Source: WRAI01 sp031549605 (lineage in GTDB: Bacteria > Bacillota > Clostridia > Oscillospirales > UBA929). From it: a stretch of DNA of 32,198 bases. Shown here piece after piece: positions 21,733-29,263 of this stretch. Every line of letters starts with the position of its first letter. Position 1 is the stretch's first letter. The stretch is taken from positions 1 to 32,198 of the forward strand of contig JAVBPM010000070.1 of NCBI GenBank assembly GCA_031549605.1, given 5' to 3'. The position numbers and the translations under genes were made by a program. The notes under the pieces are model-generated. The model was not told the DNA's origin, searched no databases, and saw only the letters and a list, made by a program, of their open reading frames with translations.

Positions 21733-23325
21733 ATGAAGTACATTTTTATTACCGGCGGCGTGGTCAGCGGACTGGGCAAAGGCATTACCGCAGCTTCGTT
21801 GGGACGACTGCTCAAGGACCGCGGTGTTGAGGTCCGCTTGCAAAAATTTGACCCCTATCTCAACATCAATCCCGGCATTATGAGCCCCATCCAACACGGT
21901 GAGGTCTTTGTCACCGACGACGGCGCCGAGGCCGACATTGACGTCGGGCACTACGAGCGCTTCATTGACGAGAACCTCGACATCCACGCCGACGTGACGG
22001 CGGGCCAGATTTACTGGAAAGTGCTTAATCAGGAGCGCGAGGGCAAGTTTAACGGCGGCACCGTGCAGGTCATTCCCCACATCACCAACGAGATCAAGAA
22101 CTGCATCCGCGCCGGCGCCAAAAAGGACACGCAGGTGGTCATCACCGAAATCGGCGGCACGGTCGGCGACATTGAGTCGCAGCCCTTCCTCGAAGCGGCG
22201 CGCCAGCTGGCGGCCGAAGAGGGCCACGCCAACGTGCTGTTTATCCACGTTTCGCTCATTGTCCATCTGGCCAGTTCCGACGAGCTAAAGAGCAAGCCGA
22301 CACAGCACTCGGTCAAGGAGCTGCTCAGCATCGGCATCTCACCCAACATCATTGTCTGCCGCTCTGACATTCCCATTCCGGCCGACATTCGCAGCAAAAT
22401 CGCATTGTTCTGCAACGTCGCGCCCGACTGCGTGATCGAAAACAGCACGGCTGACACACTGTACGAAGTGCCGTTGCTGCTGGAAAAAGAAGGACTCGAC
22501 ACGGTTGTTTGTCGCTTGCTCAACATCGATGCACCGCCGGCCAAGCTGACCTCGTGGCGCAAGATGATTGCCGACACCAAGGCCTGTGATCAGATTGTCA
22601 ACATCGGTCTTGTCGGTAAGTACACCGCGCTGCAGGACGCCTATCTCAGCGTCGGCGAGGCACTGCGCCACGCCGGTGTCGCCAACAACGTCAAGGTGAA
22701 AATCCACTGGATTTCGGCCGAGGACGTCACGGCAGAAAGCGCGCCGCACCTATTCCGCGGCATTGACGGCATTCTCGTGCCCTATGGTTTCGGGCCGCGC
22801 GGCATGGAGGGCAAGCAGTGCGCGGCGCGCTACGCGCGCGAACACGACATTCCCCTCCTGTGCAACTCCATCGGCATGGAAATGGCCATCGTCGATTTTG
22901 CCCGCTCGGTTTGCGGTCTGACCGACGCCAACTCCACCGAATTGGACACGGCTACGACCTGCCCCGTCATCCACACCGTGCCCATCGACGAACACAGCAC
23001 CGTCGCACCGATGCGGTTGGGTCTGCACGAGTGCAAGCTCAAGTCAGGTACGCTGGCGCACAAGCTGTACAGCCAGTCGATGACCGCCGAACGCCACCGT
23101 CACCGCTACGAGGTCAACCCCGCCTACCGCGAAGTGCTCGAGCAAAACGGCATGGTGTTCTCCGGCCTATCGCCCGACGGCAACGTGCTGGAAATGATGG
23201 AGCTGCCCGACCGTAAATTCTACATCGGCACGCAGGGGCTCCCCGAGTTCCGCTCGCGACCCAACCGTCCGCACCCGCTCTATGTCGGCTTTGTTGCCGC
23301 CGCCAAGGACAACGCCGCCGAGTAG
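21733..23325 (+). CDS. pyrG: CTP synthase with a degenerate glutaminase domain
   Basis: 530 residues, full family length. CTP synthase aminates UTP to CTP with ATP; ammonia normally comes from glutamine hydrolysed in the C-terminal class I amidotransferase domain. The synthetase domain (about 1-265) looks intact: ITGGVVSGLGKG, KFDPYLN, SPIQHGEVFVTDDGAEAD, EIGGTVGDIES, KPTQHSVKELLSIGI and CRSD. The glutaminase domain (about 290-525) is kept in length but not in chemistry. The nucleophile motif GICLGMQ reads CNSIGME, with Ser379 for Cys. FHPEF reads GLPEF, with Leu503 for His; Glu505 remains. The oxyanion-loop PGGFG reads PYGFG, and GGTMRLG reads VAPMRLG. RHRHRYEVN and the C-terminal fold segments are conserved. 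I infer an ammonia-dependent enzyme. ATG 21733 follows GGGAGGATGCT. Confidence 0.95.
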   Translation: MKYIFITGGVVSGLGKGITAASLGRLLKDRGVEVRLQKFDPYLNINPGIMSPIQHGEVFVTDDGAEADIDVGHYERFIDENLDIHADVTAGQIYWKVLNQEREGKFNGGTVQVIPHITNEIKNCIRAGAKKDTQVVITEIGGTVGDIESQPFLEAARQLAAEEGHANVLFIHVSLIVHLASSDELKSKPTQHSVKELLSIGISPNIIVCRSDIPIPADIRSKIALFCNVAPDCVIENSTADTLYEVPLLLEKEGLDTVVCRLLNIDAPPAKLTSWRKMIADTKACDQIVNIGLVGKYTALQDAYLSVGEALRHAGVANNVKVKIHWISAEDVTAESAPHLFRGIDGILVPYGFGPRGMEGKQCAARYAREHDIPLLCNSIGMEMAIVDFARSVCGLTDANSTELDTATTCPVIHTVPIDEHSTVAPMRLGLHECKLKSGTLAHKLYSQSMTAERHRHRYEVNPAYREVLEQNGMVFSGLSPDGNVLEMMELPDRKFYIGTQGLPEFRSRPNRPHPLYVGFVAAAKDNAAE

Positions 23326-23338
23326 CCAGATAACGCAT

Positions 23339-23372
23339 GCCCGCCCTTCAAAACAGAAGGGCGGGCTTTTTA
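23339..23372 (+). terminator. pyrG terminator
   Basis: A 10-bp stem GCCCGCCCTT/AAGGGCGGGC (23339-23348 with 23357-23366) followed by TTTTT. Confidence 0.9.
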
Positions 23373-23387
23373 ATGGGACCGAAAATA

Positions 23388-23422
23388 AAAAGCAGCTTCA
23401 GGCAAGGCCCGAAGCTGCTTTT
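23388..23422 (-). terminator. Terminator of the anchored surface-protein gene
   Basis: A 12-bp stem AAAAGCAGCTTC/GAAGCTGCTTTT (23388-23399 with 23411-23422), ending in a T run on the minus strand. It lies 11 bp beyond the stop of the gene at 23434. It could also act on the plus strand as a backup for pyrG. Confidence 0.8.
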
Positions 23423-23433
23423 ACAATGAGTGT

Positions 23434-24189
23434 TTAGCGGCCGTTCTTCATGAACTTGGGCATAAAGATGGCGCCACCGGCCACCAGCGCGGCCAAGGCA
23501 AAAATACCGAGGTAGAACGGCGTACTGTCCCCGTTTTTGGGGTTGGATCCAGACGGCGAGACCGACGCACTGCGCGAGGCAGTGGGCGACTGCGACGTCG
23601 AGGGACTGACAGAGGTAACCGGATCATTAGCGCCCGTGCCGATAAAGAACTCGTTGATGGTAAACGTGGTGCCGGCCGGCGCGCCGGAGGTAAACTTAAT
23701 CTTGGTGATGGTGATGTTATCAATCTTCAGCGTCGGCGTTGCCGCCAGCTGTTGACTGAAGTAGGTGCCCAAATCAAAGGCAATGTCGGCGCTGCCGGAA
23801 TAGCCGGTGGGATTATAGGCGACATCGGCGGCGACGACGCCCGTCCGTCCGCCCGAGTCGCGGTACGTAATCTCCCAGTTCCACTTCTTGCCGCTCGGGA
23901 AATCGGAAATCTTAAAGGCTAGGTACTTCCACTTGGTAAAGTCAATGGTGATGCCGGTCGGCGCCAGTTCAACCGAGGTGTCGGCGGCCAGCGTGTTGAC
24001 CTTCATGCCCGTACCGTCAAGCGTAAACGTCATGCCCGAGGTGTTCGCCCACGGTGTAACGCGCAGCACGTCAGTTTTTTTGACCACATCAGCCGATTTG
24101 GTAGGCTTAGTTTCCGCCAACGCGCCGGACGCAAGGCTGGCACCCACAACACCCGTCAACAGCAAGGCAAGCCATTTTGATTTTTTCAT
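23434..24189 (-). CDS. Secreted, C-terminally membrane-anchored protein of unknown function
   Basis: A 251-residue surface protein. It has a signal peptide (MKKSKW, a hydrophobic core LALLLTGVVGASLASG, likely cleavage after ALA at 25) and a middle domain of about 150 residues that looks beta-rich (WKYLAFKISDF, WNWEITYRDSGG, LKIDNITITKIKF, FTINEFFIG), like a carbohydrate-binding-type jelly roll. A Ser/Thr/Pro linker (about 192-215) follows, then NPKNGDS, a hydrophobic helix (FYLGIFALAALVAGGAIF) and a basic end (KFMKNGR). The tail resembles a sortase signal (NPKTGD type), but Asn replaces Thr, so it may be simply membrane-anchored. ATG 24189 follows AGGAGAG, and an in-frame upstream extension to 24264 lacks these signals. 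I know no function for it. It has its own promoter downstream of spo0A. Confidence 0.8.
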   Translation of the reverse strand: MKKSKWLALLLTGVVGASLASGALAETKPTKSADVVKKTDVLRVTPWANTSGMTFTLDGTGMKVNTLAADTSVELAPTGITIDFTKWKYLAFKISDFPSGKKWNWEITYRDSGGRTGVVAADVAYNPTGYSGSADIAFDLGTYFSQQLAATPTLKIDNITITKIKFTSGAPAGTTFTINEFFIGTGANDPVTSVSPSTSQSPTASRSASVSPSGSNPKNGDSTPFYLGIFALAALVAGGAIFMPKFMKNGR

Positions 24190-24254
24190 AATTACTCTCC
24201 TCAGACGAAGACACAGATTCAATACGTTGCGCCAACGGGCAACATACCAATATA

Positions 24255-24283
24255 AGTATAACACCCTCTGAGCAGAAAAGCAA
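24255..24283 (-). promoter_or_regulatory. Promoter of the anchored surface-protein gene
   Basis: On the minus strand TTGCTT (24283-24278) and TATACT (24260-24255) are 17 bp apart, about 65 bp before the ATG. It lies right after the spo0A stop codon. Confidence 0.65.
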
Positions 24284-24291
24284 TACCTTTT

Positions 24292-25086
24292 TTAACCTTC
24301 TTGATTGGTAGTGCCCGATTTCAGCTGTAACGCCAGTCGGTCGGCAATCATGGCAATAAATTCCGAGTTGGTCGGCTTGCCCTTGGCGTTGGAAACGGTG
24401 TAGCCAAAGAAGCCCTGCAAGGTGTCTAAATCGCCGCGGTCCCAAGCCACCTCAATGGCGTGCCGAATGGCGCGCTCAACGCGTGACGGCGTGGTGTTGT
24501 AGCGCTTGGCCACTGTCGGATACAATACCTTGGTAATGGAATTAATGGCCTCTTTGTTCTTAATCGAGTACAGAATGGCCTCGCGCACATACTGATAGCC
24601 CTTAATATGCGCCGGAATGCCAATTTCATGTATAATATCCGTCACACGCGTCTCTATGTCAACGTCGTTGCGCAGCGGCGCGGTATGGCTGCTGTACAGG
24701 CTGGGTGTGCGCTTGGACGCCTGCCGCACGCGCTCAATCAACTGGTCGACGTTAATAGGTTTGTGCAGAATGTAAAATACATTGAGCGACTTAAGCTCAA
24801 GCACCAGGTTGTCCGACAAGAAGCTGGAGATAACGATAAACGCCGGTTTGTGCTTGCTGTTTTTCTCCTGCACACGGCGCACAATCTCGGCGCCATCCTT
24901 ATGCGGCAGTAGCGTTTCAATCACAACAACGTCAAACCTCGTCGTGTCCATCGCATTGTAAAGCTCATCGCCGTCGCCGCTTGACAGGGTTACCTCCATA
25001 TCCCTCTCATTTTCAACGGCGGCAGCCAGGCAATTACGAAATTCTGTGTTGCTGTCCCCAATACACACTTTAATTTTGTTTTCCAC
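24292..25086 (-). CDS. spo0A: Sporulation master regulator Spo0A with altered phosphorylation site
   Basis: About 264 residues, matching Spo0A in length and architecture: receiver (about 5-125) and DNA-binding effector domain (about 150-260). The effector is nearly canonical (IIHEIGIPAHIKGYQYVREA, SITKVLYPTVAKRYNTT, SRVERAIRHAIEVAWDRGDL, FGYTVSNAKGKPTNSEFIAM). The receiver is not. The B. subtilis acidic pair VADDN reads IGDSN (Asp11 kept, Ser12 for Asp), and phospho-acceptor VLDIIMPHLDG reads VIETLLPHKDG, with Glu57 (codon GAA) replacing Asp56. The switch Thr becomes Ser (VISSF) and the Lys is kept (LHKP). The GTG start at 25086 follows a purine-rich GGAAGAAAG site; a longer frame opens at 25131. 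It is downstream of spoIVB, the classic order, with 0A boxes in front. Activity may not depend on normal Asp phosphorylation. Confidence 0.96.
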   Translation of the reverse strand: MENKIKVCIGDSNTEFRNCLAAAVENERDMEVTLSSGDGDELYNAMDTTRFDVVVIETLLPHKDGAEIVRRVQEKNSKHKPAFIVISSFLSDNLVLELKSLNVFYILHKPINVDQLIERVRQASKRTPSLYSSHTAPLRNDVDIETRVTDIIHEIGIPAHIKGYQYVREAILYSIKNKEAINSITKVLYPTVAKRYNTTPSRVERAIRHAIEVAWDRGDLDTLQGFFGYTVSNAKGKPTNSEFIAMIADRLALQLKSGTTNQEG

Positions 25087-25200
25087 GCACTTTCTTCCTT
25101 TCCGGTTTTTTGTCTGCCGGTTTCTACACATACGTTAGCACACAGCGTCATATTACGCAAGGCAAAAAATGGAATATATTGGTATTTTCATCGAAATATT

Positions 25201-25217
25201 TTCGACATTGTTCGACA
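25201..25217 (-). promoter_or_regulatory. Tandem 0A boxes upstream of spo0A
   Basis: Two perfect TGTCGAA heptamers on the minus strand (25207-25201 and 25217-25211), spaced 10 bp, one helical turn, and about 115-130 bp upstream of the spo0A start. A near match CGTCGAA is at 25257-25251 and a third perfect heptamer at 25337-25331. TGNCGAA is the established Spo0A binding core, so autoregulation is likely. Confidence 0.7.
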
Positions 25218-25306
25218 AATTGACAGTTGATAATTGAGATAAAGACTTTGTTCGACGCGAAAAAATTCCAATCATTGCCAATATTGTCGACTTTACCCTG
25301 CGGAAA

Positions 25307-25330
25307 ATGAGCCGTCACTCGACGGCTCAT
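25307..25330 (-). terminator. Probable spoIVB terminator
   Basis: A 10-bp stem ATGAGCCGTC/GACGGCTCAT (25307-25316 with 25321-25330), followed on the minus strand by a short T tract, about 22 bp after the spoIVB stop. It would separate spoIVB from spo0A transcription. Confidence 0.6.
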
Positions 25331-25352
25331 TTCGACATACTTACAGGTCGCG

Positions 25353-26390
25353 CTACGCGGCGCGTTGGGTCGGCTGGGCCGGCGCGGCACGCTGTGCGGC
25401 GCTCAGCATATTGGTAACAAAGATGCCGTAACCGCGCTGCGGATCGCTGACAAAGACGTGGGTCACGGCGCCCACCAACTTGCCGTCCTGCACAATGGGA
25501 CTGCCACTCATACCCTGCACAATACCGCCTGTGGCGGCCAGCAACCGCTTGTCGGTGATGCGAATAATCATGTTGCGCACCTCGCGCTTGTCGAGCAGTC
25601 GCAAAATCTCAATGTCGTAGCAGTTTACCGCACCGCCCGACACCTGACTGTAAATCTGCGCTTTACCTTCCTTGACTTGGCTGGGTTGGGCAACCGGCAA
25701 CGCCTTGTTGTGACACTGCGCCAGCGACGGCTTCATCTGCCCGAAGATGCCGCTCTCGGTGTTGGCCAGCAGCACGCCCTTGACATCGGCCAGATCAAAG
25801 CTGCCATGCAACTCACCCGGCTCGCCGGCCGTGCCGCGCTTGACATCCACGATATCGGCGTGCGTCACCGAACCCTGCGACATCGGCATCAGCTTATCGC
25901 TGTCGCCGTCATGGATACCGTGACCCAGCGCGCCGAATTGCTGGGCCTGCGGGTCATAATAGGTCACGGTGCCAATGCCGGCCATATGGTCGCGCACAAA
26001 GACACCAATGCGAAACTTGTCATCGACGTCGGCCTGAACGGCCTGCAATTCCACGCTGTAGGCCTTGCCGTCGCGCAACCCCTGCAATGTCATGCGTTGC
26101 CCGGCAGTGCGTTGCACCGCTTCATAAAAGGGCTGCGAACCGGCAATGGCCTGCCCGTCAATGTGTGTCAGCGTGTCGCCCACCTTGAGTCCGGCGTCGA
26201 GCGCCGGTGTGCTCTTAGCGCCGCCAGCAGCCACCGGCGACAGCCCGACGACCAAAACACCGTCAGCGCGTATTTGAATGCCAATGGCATTGCCCATGGG
26301 TATCAGCGTTTGCGGCTCGGCCACCGATACCACCGGCAGTACAAACACCGCAACGATTGAAAAACAAAGTAAATTTCGAACTTTTTTCAC
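25353..26390 (-). CDS. spoIVB: SpoIVB-type signalling serine peptidase (S55)
   Basis: 345 residues, shorter than the ~425 of B. subtilis SpoIVB. In sporulation SpoIVB is made in the forespore, secreted into the intermembrane space and cleaves SpoIVFA to trigger pro-sigma-K processing. Visible: an N-terminal signal/anchor helix (about 6-23), a PDZ domain (about 45-120), His157 in FGALGHGIHDGD, Asp280 in RITDKRLL and Ser295 in GIVQGMSGSPIV. The 15-residue Asp-Ser spacing matches B. subtilis D363/S378, so the triad is intact. The C-terminal extension APAQPTQRAA is short. The start is GTG 26390 with GTGAGGTGG upstream. A CATATTA box (26423-26417, minus strand) resembles a SigF/SigG -10, but I see no convincing -35. 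Confidence 0.95.
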   Translation of the reverse strand: MKKVRNLLCFSIVAVFVLPVVSVAEPQTLIPMGNAIGIQIRADGVLVVGLSPVAAGGAKSTPALDAGLKVGDTLTHIDGQAIAGSQPFYEAVQRTAGQRMTLQGLRDGKAYSVELQAVQADVDDKFRIGVFVRDHMAGIGTVTYYDPQAQQFGALGHGIHDGDSDKLMPMSQGSVTHADIVDVKRGTAGEPGELHGSFDLADVKGVLLANTESGIFGQMKPSLAQCHNKALPVAQPSQVKEGKAQIYSQVSGGAVNCYDIEILRLLDKREVRNMIIRITDKRLLAATGGIVQGMSGSPIVQDGKLVGAVTHVFVSDPQRGYGIFVTNMLSAAQRAAPAQPTQRAA

Positions 26391-26630
26391 ACGGCCACCT
26401 CACTTTCGACCTCAGCTAATATGAGCCAAAACCAGCGCAAATAACAGCGACGCGTCGCCCCAAAAAATAGTGCTTTTGGCCGCCAGAAATGCCCAAATCC
26501 CACGCCGCAGCCGACGCAAAAACTACCATGCCAGAAGTCGTTGACTTTAGCAAAGACTGCCAGAAAATTGACAACCAACAGCCGCCGGCCGTGCATAACA
26601 CGCGACGCCTGCGAGATACTGACAAATGTA
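26391..26630. other. Intergenic spacer between spoIVB and the M16 pair
   Basis: Together with the promoter at 26631 this gives a gap of about 294 bp between divergent genes. A minus-strand frame of 87 codons overlaps it (26387-26650), but it has no ribosome site, an improbable composition and overlaps the spoIVB start, so I do not call it. A possible forespore-type -10 (CATATTA, 26423-26417) is the only element seen on the spoIVB side. Confidence 0.4.
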
Positions 26631-26659
26631 TTGAAAACTGCTCTGCACAAGTGTATAAT
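26631..26659 (+). promoter_or_regulatory. SigA-type promoter of the M16-M16-lgt-folD-fhs operon
   Basis: TTGAAA (26631-26636) and perfect TATAAT (26654-26659) with a 17-bp spacer, about 20 bp before the GTG start. All following genes to the window end are spaced by at most 25 bp and show no internal terminator. Confidence 0.85.
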
Positions 26660-26684
26660 GTTTAGAACGGTTTATTGAGAGGAC

Positions 26685-27959
26685 GTGGACGCCATCGAAC
26701 GCAGCGCCATCATGCCCGGCGTTTATCTGACCACTGTCGTGACCGACCGCTTCAAGTCAAGCTGTCTGTCCATCAACCTGTTGCAGCGGCTTGACAGCAA
26801 AACGGCGTCGGCCGCCGCGTGTGTCGGCCCTATTTTGCGCCGCGGCACGCGCCAATATCCCGACATGGAAAGCTATGCCGCCGCATTAGACACGCTGTAC
26901 GGCGCGCAGGTCATCACGACGGTTCGCAAAAAAGGCGAGGTACAGTGCGTCGGTCTGGTCGCCGACTTTGTTGACGGCCGCTACACACCCGATGGTGACC
27001 GGCAGCTGGCCCAGGTGCTTGACCTGCTGTGTAATACATTGCTCAACCCGCCGACCGAAAACGGGCAGTTTATCAACGCCTATTTTGAAAGCGAGCGCGA
27101 CAACCTCGTCGACCGCATCGCCTCGCAAATCAACGAAAAAAGCAGCTATGCGTTGCAGTCCATGATCGCCCATATGTGCAGCGGCGAGGCCTACGGCATC
27201 GACCGGCTGGGCGACCGCGACCACGCCGAAGCGCTGACCAACAAGGCGCTGACCGCTTTTTGGCGCCAGCTGCTTGAAACCTCGACCATTGAGATTTTTT
27301 ACTGCGGCTCCTCACCGCGTGAGGCCCTTGCCGCATTGCTGAAAAACGCGCTGCACAACTTGCCGCGCGGCGTTTTGACTGTTACCGGAACCCAGCTGGT
27401 TCCGCAAGCGCGCAAGCCGCGTACCATAGAGGAGCGGCTGGACGTATCGCAGGCCAAGCTGGCGCTCGGCTTTCGCACCGGCTGCAACGCAAGCAGCCCA
27501 CACTACCCCGCCGCCCTGATGGCCTCGATGGTCTTTGGCGGCGCGCTAACCAGCAAGCTGTTTGTCAATGTGCGCGAAAAGCTGTCGCTCTGCTACTACG
27601 CCTCGTCGCGCGTGGACAAATGGAAGGGTCTGATGTTTGTCCAATCGGGCATAGAAACAGCGCAATACAAACGCGCCCTTGACGAGATTTTGTTCCAGCT
27701 GGAGCAGTGTGCCACCGGCCAAATCACCCAACAGGAGCATGAGGCCGCCTACAACACCGTGGCCTCGCTGTACAAGGCCATCAATGACAGCCCCTCCGAA
27801 CTGGAGGACTTTTCGCTGGGACAGGCGGTGGCCGGCCTCAGCGGCGACGCCGACGAAATCATCGCACAGTGCCGCGGCGTAACCCGCGCGCAAATCGCCG
27901 AAGCGGCGCGCGCCATGGACCTTGACACCATCTACCTGCTGCGCGGACTGGAGGACTGA
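26685..27959 (+). CDS. M16 peptidase-family protein, non-catalytic partner (YfmF/YmfF-like)
   Basis: A 424-residue pitrilysin-family protein that lacks the zinc motif HxxEH: the N-terminal domain reads AAACVGPILRRGTRQYPDMESYAAALDTLYGA where active members have the metal site. C-terminal family segments are present (FGGALTSKLFVNVREKLSLCYYASSRVD). In Firmicutes such a protein sits next to an HxxEH-bearing sister, and the two probably form a heterodimer, as in bacterial two-subunit M16 peptidases; NCBI families name them after an EF-P modification locus. Its stop is 1 bp before the active partner, so subunits are made together. GTG 26685 lies only 2 bp after GAGAGG, unusually close, so a slightly later start is possible (for example ATG 26712). 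The biological substrate is unknown. Confidence 0.9.
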   Translation: MDAIERSAIMPGVYLTTVVTDRFKSSCLSINLLQRLDSKTASAAACVGPILRRGTRQYPDMESYAAALDTLYGAQVITTVRKKGEVQCVGLVADFVDGRYTPDGDRQLAQVLDLLCNTLLNPPTENGQFINAYFESERDNLVDRIASQINEKSSYALQSMIAHMCSGEAYGIDRLGDRDHAEALTNKALTAFWRQLLETSTIEIFYCGSSPREALAALLKNALHNLPRGVLTVTGTQLVPQARKPRTIEERLDVSQAKLALGFRTGCNASSPHYPAALMASMVFGGALTSKLFVNVREKLSLCYYASSRVDKWKGLMFVQSGIETAQYKRALDEILFQLEQCATGQITQQEHEAAYNTVASLYKAINDSPSELEDFSLGQAVAGLSGDADEIIAQCRGVTRAQIAEAARAMDLDTIYLLRGLED

Positions 27960-27960
27960 C

Positions 27961-29238
27961 ATGAACAAACGTGTCATTGCATCGCTTAACCAGACGGTGT
28001 TCAGCCAACAGCTGGACAACGGCTTGACCGTATACGCGCTGCCCATGCCCGGCTTTCAAAAGAGCTTTGCCATGCTGGGCACCCACTACGGCGGCTGCGA
28101 CGTCAACTTTTCGGCCGACGGCACGCATTACGAGACGCCCTTCGGCGTCGCGCACTATTTAGAGCATAAAATGTTTGATATGCCCGACGGCCAAAACGCG
28201 CTTGAGCTGCTCAGCGCCAACGGCGCCAACCCAAACGCCTTCACCAGCGTAGACCACACCGCCTATGTGTTTGAATGTACCGACAAAATCGAGGAAAACC
28301 TGACCTCGCTGCTCAGCTTTGTCGGCACGCCCTACTTCACGCCCGAGAGCGTGGACAAGGAGCGCGGCATCATCGGGCAGGAGCTGAGCATGATCGCCGA
28401 CAGCCCCGGCAGCATGGTCTACTACAATATGCTGACCGGCCTCTACCGCGAGCATCCCGTGCGCGTACCCATCGGCGGCACCCACGAGTCAATTGCCGCC
28501 ATCACCGCCGACACGCTACAGCTGTGCTACAAGCACTTCTACAATCCGTCGCAGATGGCACTGGTCGTCGCCGGCAACGTCGACCCCGAGCGCGTAGCCG
28601 AAATCGCGGCCACCGCTTGGCCGACCTCGGCACCCGCCGACATCGCGCGCGATTACGGCAACGAGAGTAACGACAGCGTCGCTTCTGCCACCTACCGCCG
28701 CCAGATGGCCGTGGCGCTGCCGCAGTTTATGCTGGGCTGCAAGCTGCCCCAGCCGCGCGCCGGCACCGACCAGCTGCAGGCCGAGCTGGTCGCCGACCTG
28801 GCTGTCGCCGCACTGGCCGGAAAATCGAGCTCCTTCTTTGCGCGCCACTATCAAGACGGGCTGCTCAACAACAAATACGACATTGGATCCTTCTTTTTTT
28901 CCGGCGGCAGCTGTCTTGTCTTTGGCGGCGAAAGCCGCGACCCCGAAGCCGTGCGGCAGGAGCTGCTCATTGAAGTGGCTCGCATCGCCGACGAGGGCTT
29001 GGATGAAAACCTGTTCAGCCGGCTCAAGCGCGCTCATTACGGGCGTCTGCTGCGCCAACTCGACAACTGCGAGGCGCTCTGCCACGGCGTGCTGCGTGCC
29101 CACTTCCTCGACAGCGATTTCTTTTCCTTCCCCGAGGTCTTTCAAACGCTGTCGTCGGAGACCGTCACGGCCATGCTGACCGGCACCGTGACCGAAGCCA
29201 AAATGTCACTGTCACGCATCGACCCAATCAACGCGTAA
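27961..29238 (+). CDS. M16-family zinc peptidase, catalytic subunit (YfmH/YmfH-like)
   Basis: A 425-residue insulinase/pitrilysin-family metallopeptidase with the inverted zinc motif HYLEH (65-69) in ETPFGVAHYLEHKMFD. A downstream Glu in ERGIIGQELSM (about 141) is the likely third ligand, so the active site looks complete. The second, catalytically silent domain spans about 200-425 (LAGKSSSFFARHYQDGLL). ATG 27961 follows GGAGG, one base after the preceding stop. The pair probably forms a chamber that degrades peptides in the cytoplasm. The next gene is lgt, after 25 bp. Confidence 0.93.
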   Translation: MNKRVIASLNQTVFSQQLDNGLTVYALPMPGFQKSFAMLGTHYGGCDVNFSADGTHYETPFGVAHYLEHKMFDMPDGQNALELLSANGANPNAFTSVDHTAYVFECTDKIEENLTSLLSFVGTPYFTPESVDKERGIIGQELSMIADSPGSMVYYNMLTGLYREHPVRVPIGGTHESIAAITADTLQLCYKHFYNPSQMALVVAGNVDPERVAEIAATAWPTSAPADIARDYGNESNDSVASATYRRQMAVALPQFMLGCKLPQPRAGTDQLQAELVADLAVAALAGKSSSFFARHYQDGLLNNKYDIGSFFFSGGSCLVFGGESRDPEAVRQELLIEVARIADEGLDENLFSRLKRAHYGRLLRQLDNCEALCHGVLRAHFLDSDFFSFPEVFQTLSSETVTAMLTGTVTEAKMSLSRIDPINA

Positions 29239-29263
29239 GATATAACCCGAAAGGAGTCGTCCC

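Noticed and set aside
25132..25390. Small minus-strand frame between spoIVB and spo0A
   Set aside because: It crosses the spoIVB end, the hairpin and the 0A boxes; the peptide has no sensible features.
26387..26650. Possible 87-codon minus-strand gene upstream of spoIVB
   Set aside because: It overlaps the spoIVB start, has no ribosome binding site, and has a Trp/Phe/Cys-rich composition unlike a real small protein. The region is better explained as promoter DNA.
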